Origin: Brevibacillus sedimenti
Lineage (GTDB): Bacteria; Bacillota; Bacilli; Brevibacillales; Brevibacillaceae
Direction of reading: 5' to 3'
DNA: 64,000 nt
Assembly: GCF_020923495.1 (NCBI RefSeq)
Contig: NZ_CP064048.1
Coordinates: 1,939,501 to 2,003,500 of the forward strand
The position numbers and the translations under genes were made by a program. The notes beneath the pieces are model-generated. The model saw only the letters and a program-made list of their open reading frames with translations. It was not told the origin of the DNA and did not search any database. Below are positions 9,491 through 17,547 of this stretch, piece by piece. Numbering within the stretch: position 1 is the first letter of the stretch; every line of letters starts with the position of its first letter.

Positions 9491-9601
9491 GTGTCTCCCT
9501 CCGAAGATTAACTTGGCCGTTAATTACGAAGGGGATATATTCGCTATGGGTGGGTCATTTTCTTTCCGGCGAACCTGGGTCAATTATATCCCGGCGGTGA
9601 C

Positions 9602-9722
9602 AGCTGGTTTATTTCTCTAACCGTGGGGAATTTACACACAAAGATGAACTTGATCCTCTGGCAAAGTGGTACAATGATGGTTACACAGTCTACGGGTATG
9701 AAATGGATAAAGCTACAAATTG
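9602..9722 (+). pseudogene. 3' fragment of an interrupted gene, unknown
   Basis: After the right copy of the target duplication an open frame continues to TGA at 9720-9722. Its last 35 codons read YFSNRGEFTHKDELDPLAKW and on to GYEMDKATN. It has no start, and a clean terminator follows 12 bases later, so it looks like the true C-terminus of a lost gene. The family is not recognised. Confidence 0.4.
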
Positions 9723-9734
9723 ATTTATGCAGAG

Positions 9735-9770
9735 AATTCACCGTCGTTTCTTGGCGACGGTGAATTTTTT
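9735..9770 (+). terminator. Strong intrinsic terminator
   Basis: AATTCACCGTCG at 9735-9746 pairs perfectly with CGACGGTGAATT at 9755-9766 and is followed by T. It belongs to the truncated gene upstream and marks the right edge of the IS-rich island. Confidence 0.85.
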
Positions 9771-9817
9771 GAAAGATAATAAATAATTAAGATGTAAAGG
9801 GACGGTGAGGTTCAATC

Positions 9818-10245
9818 ATGAAAAATCCGTGGAGATTGCTTTTTTTGGCTTGGCTGGCGCGGTGGTTCTCGGTGTGACAGCAGTCGTGCTGCTTGTGAAT
9901 CGGATCGGATACGACAATTTGCAACTGCTGCTTACGCTGAAGCAAGCCGATCGCGATTACCTCATGCCCATGCACATCTTAAACACAACAGATCAACCTC
10001 TCGTTCCGGTCACAGTCACCCCGGAAGGGCATGGCATATATCTGACGGACAAACGACGCAGCTCTGATGTTCTAACACTTCTGCAAGAGCGAATGAACAA
10101 GGAAGGCTGGACCTACGACACACAAATGGGCAGCGGTTATCTGTTTACAAAGGAGCAGCAGAACGTAATCGTGGAAACAACCATATGGAACCGTAATTAC
10201 GTGAAAATTACCATTCCAGGCAACGTCGTAACGCTTGCAGAGTAA
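9818..10245 (+). pseudogene. Membrane-anchored protein of unknown function, apparent frameshift
   Basis: GGTGAGG at 9804-9810 stands 7 bases before ATG 9818, which reads MKNPWRLLF and then hits a stop. Adding one T to the T7 run at 9840-9846 joins this start to the long downstream frame and gives a normal signal anchor (LLFFGLAGAVVLGVTAVVLL) plus a soluble C-terminal domain of about 110 residues. Without a frameshift, translation could begin at GTG 9805, but that start is poorly spaced from any ribosome site. The function is not recognised. A sequencing deletion is as likely as true decay. Confidence 0.55.
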
Positions 10246-10309
10246 ATCTACAGGCGCTGGACGTGCTGCAACCCACCGTTCTCAACGTGCTGCATTGCCT
10301 GTACGCTGA

Positions 10310-10438
10310 GCTGACCTGCCGGATTTTTGGCGACACAGCCGCAACCGGGCCCGCCGCTGGTGTGACGACGAGATGGGCAACAACCACAAGAAAGTCGGCC
10401 GGTTTCGCGAGCGGCAGAAAAATAAAAGGGGAAGCTGA
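10310..10438 (+). pseudogene. C-terminal scrap of a CGNR zinc-finger protein
   Basis: The frame reads DFWRHSRNRARRWC and then MGNNHKKVGRFRERQK to TGA at 10436-10438. This follows the zf-CGNR pattern (SRNRRRRWC, then CGNR, KV, FR), although the CGNR signature is degenerate here (GNNH, with its Cys missing). A stop at 10307 closes the frame upstream, and the N-terminal domain is gone. Confidence 0.4.
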
Positions 10439-10453
10439 AAGAGGCTTCCCCTT
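10426..10453 (-). terminator. Terminator of the ALDH operon
   Basis: AAGGGGAAGC at 10426-10435 pairs with GCTTCCCCTT at 10444-10453. Read on the minus strand it is followed by TTTTATTTTT. It lies 10 bases after the ALDH stop codon. Confidence 0.85.
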
Positions 10454-10462
10454 GGCTTGTTT

Positions 10463-11929
10463 TTATCCTTTCACAAACACCGTCTTGATCGCGGTGAAAA
10501 ACTCGATGGCCGCCTGACCCTGCTCGCGGGAGTGGGAGCTGGACTGCTTCATGCCGCCAAACGGGGCCTGCAGCTCCACACCCGCGCTCTCGGCGTTGAT
10601 GCGCACCAGGCCGGCGTCCATGTCGCGGATAAATTCCAGCATGTTGCCGATGTCCCGGGTGAAGATGGAGGCGCTGAGTCCAAAGCGGGAATCATTGGCC
10701 AGCTGCAGGGCTTCCTGCAGGGTGTCCACTTTCATCAGCGCCAGCACCGGGCCGAAAATCTCCTCCCGGGCGATGGTCATGTCCGGCGTTACGTTTTCAA
10801 ACACAGTCGGCTCCACGTAAAATCCGTGTTCCAGGCCGGGCGCGGTCACGCGTTTTCCGCCGCACAGCAGTACGGCTCCTTCTTCGAGCCCTTTCTGGAT
10901 GTAGCCGAGCACTGTCTGCATCTGCCGTTCGCTGGCGCACGGTCCCATCCAGGTGTCGGGGGCGAGGCCGTCGCCCACTTTCAGAGCGGCCACCCGTTCC
11001 AGCAGCTTTTGCTTGAACGCGTCGTAAACGGCGCTCTGGACGATGACGCGGCTGGTGGCCGTGCACTTCTGGCCGGTGGAGCGAAGACCGCCGCTTACCG
11101 TCGCCTCCACGGCCAGATCGAGGTCGGCGTCGGCCGCGACGATGACCGGATTTTTGCCGCCCATCTCCAGTTGGTACTTGGCTCCCCGGGCGAGCGCTCC
11201 CAGGCCCACCTGCCTGCCCACCTGATCGGAGCCGGTGAACGTAACGGCGGCGATGCCGGGATGATCGACGATTCCCTGGCCGATGACCGAACCCGCGCCG
11301 GTCACCATGTTGACGACCCCCGGGGGCAGCCCCGCTTCGTCCACGCATTCCATCAGCTTGGCGGCGGTGACAGCGGTCTCCTGTGCCGGCTTGAAGACGA
11401 CCGTGTTGCCGTAGACGATGGCCGGGGCAATTTTCCAGATGGGGATGGCGACGGGGAAGTTCCAGGGCGTAATCACGCCCACGACGCCCAGCGGCACACG
11501 GCTGGTAAACATCAGCCCTTCGCTGTCGGTGGAGGGGATGACGTCGCCGATTTTGCGCATGCCTTCCCCCGCGTAATAGCGCAGGATGGCCACGCCGCGG
11601 GCCGTTTCACCTTTCGCTTCCGGCAGTGTTTTGCCCATCTCCCGCGTCATGGTTGCCGCGATGTCGTCGAGGTGCCGCTCCAGCACGTTGGCCAGGCGGT
11701 ACAAGTATTCGCCGCGGGCGGGACCGGAGAGCTTCCGCCAGGCGATTTGTGCCGATTGGGCCGCTTTCACCGCCTGATCCAGATCCTCGGCTGTCGATTT
11801 TTGCACGTATCCGATCACCTCGTGTCGGTTGGCCGGATTGATGCTCGCCTCCACCTGGTTGGACGCGGACGGCCGCCACTCGCCGCCGATGTAGTTTTGG
11901 TAGGTTTGCGCTTGTGTATGAACGCTCAC
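10463..11929 (-). CDS. Aldehyde dehydrogenase, probably 2,5-dioxovalerate (ketoglutarate semialdehyde) dehydrogenase
   Basis: 488 residues from GTG 11929, which has GAGAGGAGG about 8 bases upstream; a slightly longer frame has no ribosome site. The NAD(P)+ ALDH superfamily hallmarks are present: the PWNFPVAIP motif, the Glu loop [11 protein letters not shown] and the catalytic Cys in GQKCTATSR. It is the last gene of a minus-strand unit after the two UxaA-type subunits, and an FAH-family gene is divergent. In sugar-acid routes that end at 2-oxoglutarate the final step is oxidation of 2,5-dioxovalerate, so that role is inferred. Other aldehydes are possible. Confidence 0.8.
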   Translation of the reverse strand: MSVHTQAQTYQNYIGGEWRPSASNQVEASINPANRHEVIGYVQKSTAEDLDQAVKAAQSAQIAWRKLSGPARGEYLYRLANVLERHLDDIAATMTREMGKTLPEAKGETARGVAILRYYAGEGMRKIGDVIPSTDSEGLMFTSRVPLGVVGVITPWNFPVAIPIWKIAPAIVYGNTVVFKPAQETAVTAAKLMECVDEAGLPPGVVNMVTGAGSVIGQGIVDHPGIAAVTFTGSDQVGRQVGLGALARGAKYQLEMGGKNPVIVAADADLDLAVEATVSGGLRSTGQKCTATSRVIVQSAVYDAFKQKLLERVAALKVGDGLAPDTWMGPCASERQMQTVLGYIQKGLEEGAVLLCGGKRVTAPGLEHGFYVEPTVFENVTPDMTIAREEIFGPVLALMKVDTLQEALQLANDSRFGLSASIFTRDIGNMLEFIRDMDAGLVRINAESAGVELQAPFGGMKQSSSHSREQGQAAIEFFTAIKTVFVKG

Positions 11930-11973
11930 GATGATTCCTCCTCTCAACGTATGGTTTTACAGGGAAACAACTG

Positions 11974-13143
11974 CTAGAACGTGGGGCCGATCCGCCAGAT
12001 GCCGAAGTCGTGCTGCTTCAGGATTTCCGCTTTGGTCAGCTTGCCGGAGCAGACGTGGACCAATTCGTCAAAAATCCGCTGCCCCACGGATTGAAGCGTT
12101 TCTTTTCCTTCGATGATCGTGCCTGCATTCAGGTCGATGTTGTCCCCCATTTTCTCGAAAATGGGCGTGTTGGTGGCGATTTTGATCACCGGAGCGATCG
12201 GTGAACCGGTAGGCGTGCCGCGGCCGGTCGTAAACAGCACCACCTGTGCTCCTCCAGCCACCATGCCGGTCAGCTGCTCGATGTCGTGTCCGGGGGTATC
12301 CATCCAGACCAGGCCTTTTTTGGTCGGCCGCTGGGCGTAATCAATCAGCTCCTGCAGCGGCCGGGTGCCGGCCTTGTTGGCCGCGCCCAGGGACTTTTCC
12401 TCCAGCGAACTGAGGCCGCCCTTGATATTGCCGGGACTGGGGTTGCCGGTGCGGATGTCCACGCCCATCTGGATGGAGCGCTGTTCCATGGCGTGGATGA
12501 CTTCGTAGACGCGCTTGGCCACCTTGTCGTCCACGGCGCGGTTGGCCAGCAGATGTTCCGCGCCGATCAGCTCCGTCGTCTCCGCCAGGATGGAGGTGCC
12601 GCCAAGGTCGACAATCATGTCGCTGACCACGCCGACGGCCGGGTTGGCGGACAGACCGGAGCAGGCGTCCGAACCGCCGCATTCCGTTCCGACGATCAGT
12701 TCGCTGAAATCGCACGGCTCCCGCCGCAAGACGGATGCGTCCTGCACCATCTTGGCAGCTATTTTTGCGCCCTGCGCGATCGCCGTCAGCGTGCCGCCGT
12801 GATCCTGGATGGAGACCAGTTCCACCGGCTTGCCCGTCTTGGCGATTTCCTCGGCTACGCTCCGCGCCTGATGCGTTTCACAGCCGAGTCCGAGGACGAC
12901 GACGCCGTAGACATTAGGGTTGGCGCCCATTCCGACGTACGTGCGAAACGTCTGCTCGTAGTCGCTGCCCACCTGGGCACAGCCGTGCTGGTGGATAAAC
13001 GAGACGGTCCCCTGCACCAGTTCGGTAATATGCCTGGCCGCCTGTGTGGCACATGTAATCGTGGGCAGAATCAGGACGTGGTTGCGCACGCCGATGCGGC
13101 CATCCGGACGGCGGTAACCCCAAAACGTTGTGTCATGCTTCAT
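11974..13143 (-). CDS. UxaA-family sugar-acid dehydratase, large (catalytic) subunit
   Basis: 389 residues from ATG 13143, overlapping the end of the small-subunit gene by 11 bases. The family opening FWGYRRPDGRIGVRN is present, as are HQHGCAQ, GCETHQA and the GTECGGSDACSGLSANPA region, which supply the metal- and substrate-binding residues of altronate/galactarate dehydratases. The split into a short SAF subunit and this catalytic subunit also occurs in sulfolactate lyase SuyAB, so that activity is an alternative. The ALDH and FAH-family neighbours favour a sugar-acid dehydratase such as altronate, galactarate or a pentonate. Confidence 0.75.
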   Translation of the reverse strand: MKHDTTFWGYRRPDGRIGVRNHVLILPTITCATQAARHITELVQGTVSFIHQHGCAQVGSDYEQTFRTYVGMGANPNVYGVVVLGLGCETHQARSVAEEIAKTGKPVELVSIQDHGGTLTAIAQGAKIAAKMVQDASVLRREPCDFSELIVGTECGGSDACSGLSANPAVGVVSDMIVDLGGTSILAETTELIGAEHLLANRAVDDKVAKRVYEVIHAMEQRSIQMGVDIRTGNPSPGNIKGGLSSLEEKSLGAANKAGTRPLQELIDYAQRPTKKGLVWMDTPGHDIEQLTGMVAGGAQVVLFTTGRGTPTGSPIAPVIKIATNTPIFEKMGDNIDLNAGTIIEGKETLQSVGQRIFDELVHVCSGKLTKAEILKQHDFGIWRIGPTF

Positions 13144-13438
13144 GAGCGATTTTGTCTCCTCTCCCGCGTTTTCCTTCCAAATTGTGCACATGGACGTGTT
13201 CGCCGGGGGCGATGTCACGGGTCGCGACTCCGATGACCTCCCCGTATTTCACGATGTCCTCTCCCTTTCCGATCGGGCGGACGGCAAACTTGTGCCCGAA
13301 TTCAATCGCCTGGCGGAGCGTCACCGTATGCTGCACGTCCAGACAGGAAACGGTGACGCGGCTGTCTGCCGGTATGGGTTCGAGGGCCGTGGCCACGTTG
13401 TCATGCGGCTGCATCATGATGGCGCGATAGGCGGACAT
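13133..13438 (-). CDS. UxaA-family small subunit, SAF domain
   Basis: 101 residues from ATG 13438, with AGGAGG 7 bases upstream. The frame can be extended further but has no better start. It matches the SAF domain that forms the N-terminal part of fused UxaA proteins (AIMMQPHDNVATALEPI, later GVATRDIAPGEHVHVHNLEG). It probably docks with the large subunit encoded next. It is the first gene of the minus-strand unit, behind a palindromic operator. Confidence 0.75.
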   Translation of the reverse strand: MSAYRAIMMQPHDNVATALEPIPADSRVTVSCLDVQHTVTLRQAIEFGHKFAVRPIGKGEDIVKYGEVIGVATRDIAPGEHVHVHNLEGKRGRGDKIAHEA

Positions 13439-13559
13439 GGACAAGCCTCCTTTCCGTATGTAACACGGGGGATGGAAATACCGGGATGTCGGGTGCAAGA
13501 AAGGGACGTGTAGGCATGTTCGGCAGAACGTCTGAGTAGTTTTATAATATAAAACGACA

Positions 13560-13576
13560 TACGACAATATCGTATA
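13560..13576. promoter_or_regulatory. Palindromic operator between divergent sugar-acid genes
   Basis: ATACGA-N5-TCGTAT is a perfect 6+6 inverted repeat in the AT-rich gap between the divergent units. Its size and spacing suit a dimeric GntR, LacI or IclR-type regulator. No regulator gene is adjacent, so the protein is unknown. Confidence 0.55.
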
Positions 13577-13659
13577 ATGGTTGGCAATTTTTATGATAGA
13601 GCAAATGGAAGCGCAATTGCAACTGTTTTCTGAATAAAAAATATTTTCAAATTTGGTGA

Positions 13660-13688
13660 TTGTTTGGTGCGAAAATCGTTGCTATGAT
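13660..13688 (+). promoter_or_regulatory. Probable promoter of the FAH-family gene
   Basis: TTGTTT at 13660-13665 and TATGAT at 13683-13688 are separated by exactly 17 bases, facing the FAH-family gene 166 bases downstream. Confidence 0.55.
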
Positions 13689-13750
13689 GAGAGTAATCAT
13701 GATATAAAACCTGGTTTTACATACAAGAACCAAAGGAGGAAGGCTGCTCT

Positions 13751-13852
13751 GTGATTGGAGCAGATGAGTCCCGCCTGATGATGGAATCACCCTTGTACAT
13801 CGACAGCGGGTTCGTGTTTGCATACATGCCAGAAGACAGACGGGGGGAGTAA
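13751..13852 (+). CDS. Possible 33-codon leader peptide
   Basis: A GTG-started frame (VIGADESRLMMESPLYIDSG and on) ends with TAA one base before the ATG of the FAH-family gene. AAGGAGGA lies 11 bases before it, a little far. The close junction allows translational coupling. No homologue is recognised, and it may simply be leader sequence. Confidence 0.35.
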   Translation: MIGADESRLMMESPLYIDSGFVFAYMPEDRRGE

Positions 13853-13853
13853 G

Positions 13854-14753
13854 ATGAAGCTGTTGACCTTTTATGCGGAGCGCGGCCTGACGCTTGGCGT
13901 CAAGACGGACCGCGGTGTGCTGGACGTAGCGGCATCGGTGGAGCGGCACGGCGGAACGGCTGCTGTTCCGCAGACCATCCGTCAGTTTCTCGAGGGAGGG
14001 GAGGAGGCGTTTCAGGCGCTTGCGGCCCACGTCCGCCGCATGGAGTCAGCGGGGGAGGCGCAGCTGTTCCTGGACGAAGAGTCGCTGCGCTTCGGGCCGT
14101 GCGTGCCGGAGCCGGGCAAGATCATCTGTGTGGGACTGAACTACCGGAAGCACGCGGAAGAGTCCAACATGGCCGTGCCCGAATATCCGGTGCTGTTCAA
14201 CAAGTACAGCAACGCGCTGGCCGCGCACAACGACGAGATCACGCTGCCCGCGGAAGCGCAGCAGGTGGATTACGAGGCGGAGCTGGCCATCGTGATCGGC
14301 AGGCGGGCCAAGCGGGTAAAGCGAGAGGAGGCCCTCTCGTACGTGGCCGGGTACTGCAACGCAAACGACCTGTCCGCCCGCGACCTGCAGATGCGCACCA
14401 GCCAGTGGCTGCTGGGCAAAAGCTGTGACGGCTTCAGTCCGCTCGGTCCCTACCTGGTCACCTCCGATGAAGTGGGCAATCCCAACAATCTGGAGATCAC
14501 CTCCTTTGTCAACGGGGACGTGCGGCAGCACTCCAATACTTCGGACATGATTTTTGCCTGCGACGAAATCGTTCACTACATCTCCCGGTACATGACCCTG
14601 GAGCCGGGGGATGTCATCCTGACCGGTACGCCGGAGGGCGTGATCCTCGGCTATCCCAAGGAGCGGCAGGTGTGGCTGAAGGACGGGGACGTGGTGACGA
14701 TCGAGATCGAAAAGCTGGGCCGTCTCACCAACCGGATGAGGCGGGAGGCATAA
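13854..14753 (+). CDS. Fumarylacetoacetate hydrolase (FAH) family protein, possible 2-keto-3-deoxy sugar-acid dehydratase or hydrolase
   Basis: 299 residues from ATG 13854; GGGGGGAG is just upstream. An N-terminal regulatory lobe (about 1-80) precedes the catalytic FAH domain with CVGLNYRKHAEES, the metal ligands in DYEAELAIVIG, and the active-site stretch ending GTPEGVILGYPK. In Sulfolobus the 2-keto-3-deoxy-D-arabinonate dehydratase is of this family and works just before a 2,5-dioxovalerate dehydrogenase. The divergent ALDH makes the same role plausible here (inference). Acylpyruvase-type hydrolysis is the main alternative. Confidence 0.8.
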   Translation: MKLLTFYAERGLTLGVKTDRGVLDVAASVERHGGTAAVPQTIRQFLEGGEEAFQALAAHVRRMESAGEAQLFLDEESLRFGPCVPEPGKIICVGLNYRKHAEESNMAVPEYPVLFNKYSNALAAHNDEITLPAEAQQVDYEAELAIVIGRRAKRVKREEALSYVAGYCNANDLSARDLQMRTSQWLLGKSCDGFSPLGPYLVTSDEVGNPNNLEITSFVNGDVRQHSNTSDMIFACDEIVHYISRYMTLEPGDVILTGTPEGVILGYPKERQVWLKDGDVVTIEIEKLGRLTNRMRREA

Positions 14754-14785
14754 TCCGGAGGGAAATCTGTGCAGCCGCGACAGAA

Positions 14786-14815
14786 AAACCGGACCAGTCA
14801 ATGGTCCGGGTTCCG
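14786..14815 (+). terminator. Terminator-like hairpin after the FAH-family gene
   Basis: ACCGGACCA and TGGTCCGGGT form a stem around a 5-base loop about 33 bases past the stop. The T-run after it is weak. Confidence 0.55.
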
Positions 14816-14839
14816 TTTGTAGACAAAGTCCGTGATGTC

Positions 14840-14928
14840 ATGTGTGATGGTGCCCGTGCGCTCTCTTGACGACCAGTAAAGAAGTGGATAGCGCCCGCTC
14901 CAAAACGCGACGCGGGCAGGGGGCAAAC
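14840..14928 (+). repeat. Dispersed repeat, copy 1
   Basis: About 88 bases that recur in inverted orientation at 31244-31333 with roughly 85-90% identity by eye. The conserved cores are CGCTCTCTTGACGACCA, AAAGAAGTGGAT and CGCTCCAAAACGCGACGCGG. Both copies lie just downstream of a gene in a non-coding gap. No gene is supported between 14816 and 15014. Confidence 0.8.
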
Positions 14929-15014
14929 CGAGCCTCTGGACTGGATTTTATGGGAAGATCGGTTTCTAGCGAGACCTTACTAAAAAATGAGCAGTTGTCA
15001 TCAGTCTATTCTAG

Positions 15015-16238
15015 CTATTTTATCACGACGAACTTCATGCGACTATTTTGACCATTTCTTTCAATTATTCCATAAGACAGATACTCTCCAGACCTAAATA
15101 GTTTCGTCGTGATTATTTTTTCTTCCAATAAACCTTGGTGCTTGCCTGTTTTCAGATTGGCAATAAAAACTCGGTTCATTCCATAGCGATAAATCAGAAA
15201 ATCGTTCTTAATAAAGGGGGTATCGTTCGTCAAGGTTTTTGATTTTCCAGAAAATCTGTATTTTACTTTTCCGTCCTGCAATGAAGCTACGGATACTTTT
15301 CCCTCTTCAGTCCATACAAACCAGTTCCCATGAACGTTGAAATCAATGATGCGTTCACCAATTAACAAATCAACAGCTTTGGAACGATCATAAGGAAACA
15401 AAGTGATGACATAACTCTTTTGTGACTTTCCGTCCTTATTTTGGTACTTTGACTGTTGGATGACTAGTCCTCGATCAGTGGGGGTTTGTACTGCAAAATA
15501 ATATCCGTCCCGACCATCTTTTTCGCTTAGTTTTGTTTCTGCAATAACCTCTATAGCTTTCTGGCGATCTTGATGCAGGATCATCGCCTTACTTGTTACG
15601 ATTTGGTTCTCTACCTCATACTCGATCCAAGTAACTTTTTTTCCGTAAACCCGCAGGATAGGAGGATCTGTACCGTCCTGACTTATGCCCTGCTTGATCA
15701 TTTCAATTTTTTTATTCCCTAAGTCCATGGACATGATCCTCCACTTTAGTTCTAGGGAGGGATTTCTGTCATATTCTACCCAATATAAAACGTTATCAAT
15801 TCCCACTAAAGAATTAATGATAAAAAATGGAGGGGCACTATATATTTTTTCATATTTCTTACTACTCCGGTCAAACAGTCCGACAAACGACTGTTGGAGC
15901 TTACTGTCGTCCATATCGAAAGCAATCACTCGATCGTTTACAAACTGTGGTGCGGTTGGAGCCCAGCGAAAATCAGGACTTTCTACTACATACTCCTCAA
16001 TCTGGAACGGATAAGAAAATTCCTCAACGGAGTTAATTTCTACATCGGGGGTCTCTTCAATATTGATTAATGTTCGACCATCCTCAACTGTTTTCATTTC
16101 TTTGTTCTCAATTATCTCATCATCAGTTTCATTCGAAGTTGTCATTTGATGGTTATCATACTGGGTATACCAAATTCCAAAGGCTGCTAATACCATTACT
16201 CCAGCAATTGCAACAATTGTAATCGTCCGTCTCCCCAT
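15015..16238 (-). CDS. Membrane-anchored protein with a probable beta-propeller domain, unknown function
   Basis: 407 residues, ATG 16238 behind GGAGG. One N-terminal hydrophobic helix (about residues 6-24) is followed by an acidic linker and then a large extracellular part. Repeated short strands carry aromatic motifs such as DNVLYWVEYD, KKVTWIEYE and GNWFVWTEE at regular distance, which suggests TolB/propeller blades. It is AT-rich compared with flanks and follows the C39-like peptidase gene in the same direction, so the two may be cotranscribed. No named family was recognised. Confidence 0.6.
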   Translation of the reverse strand: MGRRTITIVAIAGVMVLAAFGIWYTQYDNHQMTTSNETDDEIIENKEMKTVEDGRTLINIEETPDVEINSVEEFSYPFQIEEYVVESPDFRWAPTAPQFVNDRVIAFDMDDSKLQQSFVGLFDRSSKKYEKIYSAPPFFIINSLVGIDNVLYWVEYDRNPSLELKWRIMSMDLGNKKIEMIKQGISQDGTDPPILRVYGKKVTWIEYEVENQIVTSKAMILHQDRQKAIEVIAETKLSEKDGRDGYYFAVQTPTDRGLVIQQSKYQNKDGKSQKSYVITLFPYDRSKAVDLLIGERIIDFNVHGNWFVWTEEGKVSVASLQDGKVKYRFSGKSKTLTNDTPFIKNDFLIYRYGMNRVFIANLKTGKHQGLLEEKIITTKLFRSGEYLSYGIIERNGQNSRMKFVVIK

Positions 16239-16264
16239 TTGATTTCCTCCATTCGCAAAGATAG

Positions 16265-16299
16265 GAGTCCTAGGAGGAATATTTTTCCCCCTAGGACTC
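16265..16299 (-). terminator. Hairpin between the C39-like and propeller genes
   Basis: GAGTCCTAGG at 16265-16274 pairs perfectly with CCTAGGACTC at 16290-16299. No T-run follows on the minus strand, so it may be an mRNA-processing or partial-termination hairpin between the two genes. Confidence 0.5.
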
Positions 16300-16306
16300 T
16301 AACTAC

Positions 16307-17053
16307 TCACCAAATCATAGCTTGTCTGAAGTGTGCTTGGTTGGCTTCCCAAATACCGTCTGCAGGATGCCATACATTACCAAGGGTTACACCGCGATTA
16401 CCTTGGTCAAAAGGATCTGTGATACGAATTTCCCAATCATCCCAGTCATACCCTGAGGTGTTTACGATGTGTCCTGCAACGGACCTGGTATATTTGGGCA
16501 TATAATCCGGGTCAATCTTCAAATCGAGTATGCTAGGATATCCGTTGTCGATTCCCCATTCAATTTTATCATTAAATTTACTTTGTTCATCGGAATCATG
16601 AGTTGTGTAAACATAATAATTTTCATCCTGATGATCATTTAATACGTCATCCACAACAGAGAAGACTGTACCGTCTTTAGTTGTACCAAGTTCGTCGGCA
16701 TAGTAACGTTGACTTTTCGATGTGCCATTGATGTAATCCAGTACCTGTTTAACGGTGGCAGGACCACACCAATAACTTGTCTCCTGTTCGAAACTTGGGA
16801 CCGAGATGACTCGAAAAAGACCTAAAGCAGATACTTTCCCTTCCGATTCCGCTGCTTCTCTCTTGTTAGTAATGTGTTCTCTTACCTTCCTCAATTTTTC
16901 TTTTTCAGCTTTTACCTGTTTTTCAGTCTTAACATCTTCGATCATTCTAGGATCATCACCAGTTCCTTCTCCCATTACAGTTTGTGGGAGCAAAAGCGCT
17001 GTGAATATAGTAGATGCTAGAGCAACTCGAGGAATCAGTTTACGTTTTTTCAT
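16307..17053 (-). CDS. Secreted C39-like cysteine peptidase-fold protein
   Basis: 248 residues from ATG 17053 with GGAGGTGG upstream. A signal peptide covers about 1-28, followed by a charged helical linker (30-75). The C39-like domain has the catalytic Cys96 in ETSYWCGPATV, the His in AGHIVNTSGYD and the Asp in RITDPFDQG, so the triad is complete. Such stand-alone exported C39-like proteins are common in Bacillales; their substrates are mostly unknown. There is no ABC transporter or leader-peptide gene nearby, so bacteriocin maturation is unlikely. The gene is AT-rich, like its partner downstream. Confidence 0.75.
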   Translation of the reverse strand: MKKRKLIPRVALASTIFTALLLPQTVMGEGTGDDPRMIEDVKTEKQVKAEKEKLRKVREHITNKREAAESEGKVSALGLFRVISVPSFEQETSYWCGPATVKQVLDYINGTSKSQRYYADELGTTKDGTVFSVVDDVLNDHQDENYYVYTTHDSDEQSKFNDKIEWGIDNGYPSILDLKIDPDYMPKYTRSVAGHIVNTSGYDWDDWEIRITDPFDQGNRGVTLGNVWHPADGIWEANQAHFRQAMIW

Positions 17054-17244
17054 TAATTCCACCTCCATCTATTAATCAAATAATACATAAGAAAATTATG
17101 AAAATTCTTGATTTGTTGATATTTTCACCTCCATTAATACTCAATTAATAGGAATAAGGACTGGTACCAGCAAGTAATATGTTAGTTCGAAAGAATGAGA
17201 TTGTCAACCAAAACATGGAAATTTATAAATCATCATCCATTTTT

Positions 17245-17540
17245 GGATACAGACTCTTGATCCCCGCCGTAGTAGATCAATACATCCAGCAGGATTGCCT
17301 CCGTCACCGAAGGTCCTGGATCTGCCTATGGATGCAATGGATAAGTGTTTGTATGCGTTACCGCATGCTTCGTTCGCATAGTCTTTCTCACAGCATAACA
17401 CTGGAAATTGCAAACACCTAAAAGGAGGCATGGTGGACAACAAAAACACTACACATGAACAAAGCCCTTGGCATTGCCTACTGGCAACAACAAGGGCTGA
17501 TGAGTTTGATATAGCGATATTTCACACTTCACCAAGTTTT
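17245..17540 (+). pseudogene. Internally deleted group II intron remnant
   Basis: The sequence matches two separate parts of the intact intron at 24449-26338: first the RT segment around LLIPAVVDQYIQQ (counterpart near 25230), then, after a deletion, the C-terminal maturase end from CLWMQW to the end of the ORF (counterpart 26045-26268). Stops break the frame. It ends a few bases from the stop of the copper-amine-oxidase-like gene. Confidence 0.85.
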
Positions 17541-17547
17541 GTCTGCG

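Larger units (their letters stand above)
7432..9601 (-). mobile_element. Complete IS21-family insertion sequence, 2170 bp
   Basis: The termini match as inverted repeats: TGTCAACGCCG at 7432 and its counterpart TGTCACCGCCG read inward from 9601. Internal copies of a TTGACCCA motif recur near both tips. GCTGG at 7427-7431 is repeated at 9602-9606, a 5-bp target duplication. The element carries overlapping istA and istB on the minus strand. It landed in the IS256 remnant, so elements are nested here. Confidence 0.9.

Noticed and set aside
13133..13567. Longer start for the SAF subunit
   Set aside because: The extra 43 codons run through the leader and lack a ribosome site; ATG 13438 has AGGAGG at ideal distance.
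16307..17053. Bacteriocin processing system
   Set aside because: The C39-like protein is exported by itself; there is no ABC transporter fusion and no double-glycine leader peptide gene nearby.
17160..17545. A small gene at 17179-17421
   Set aside because: Its codons align with two distant parts of the group II intron ORF, so it is a remnant and not a new gene.
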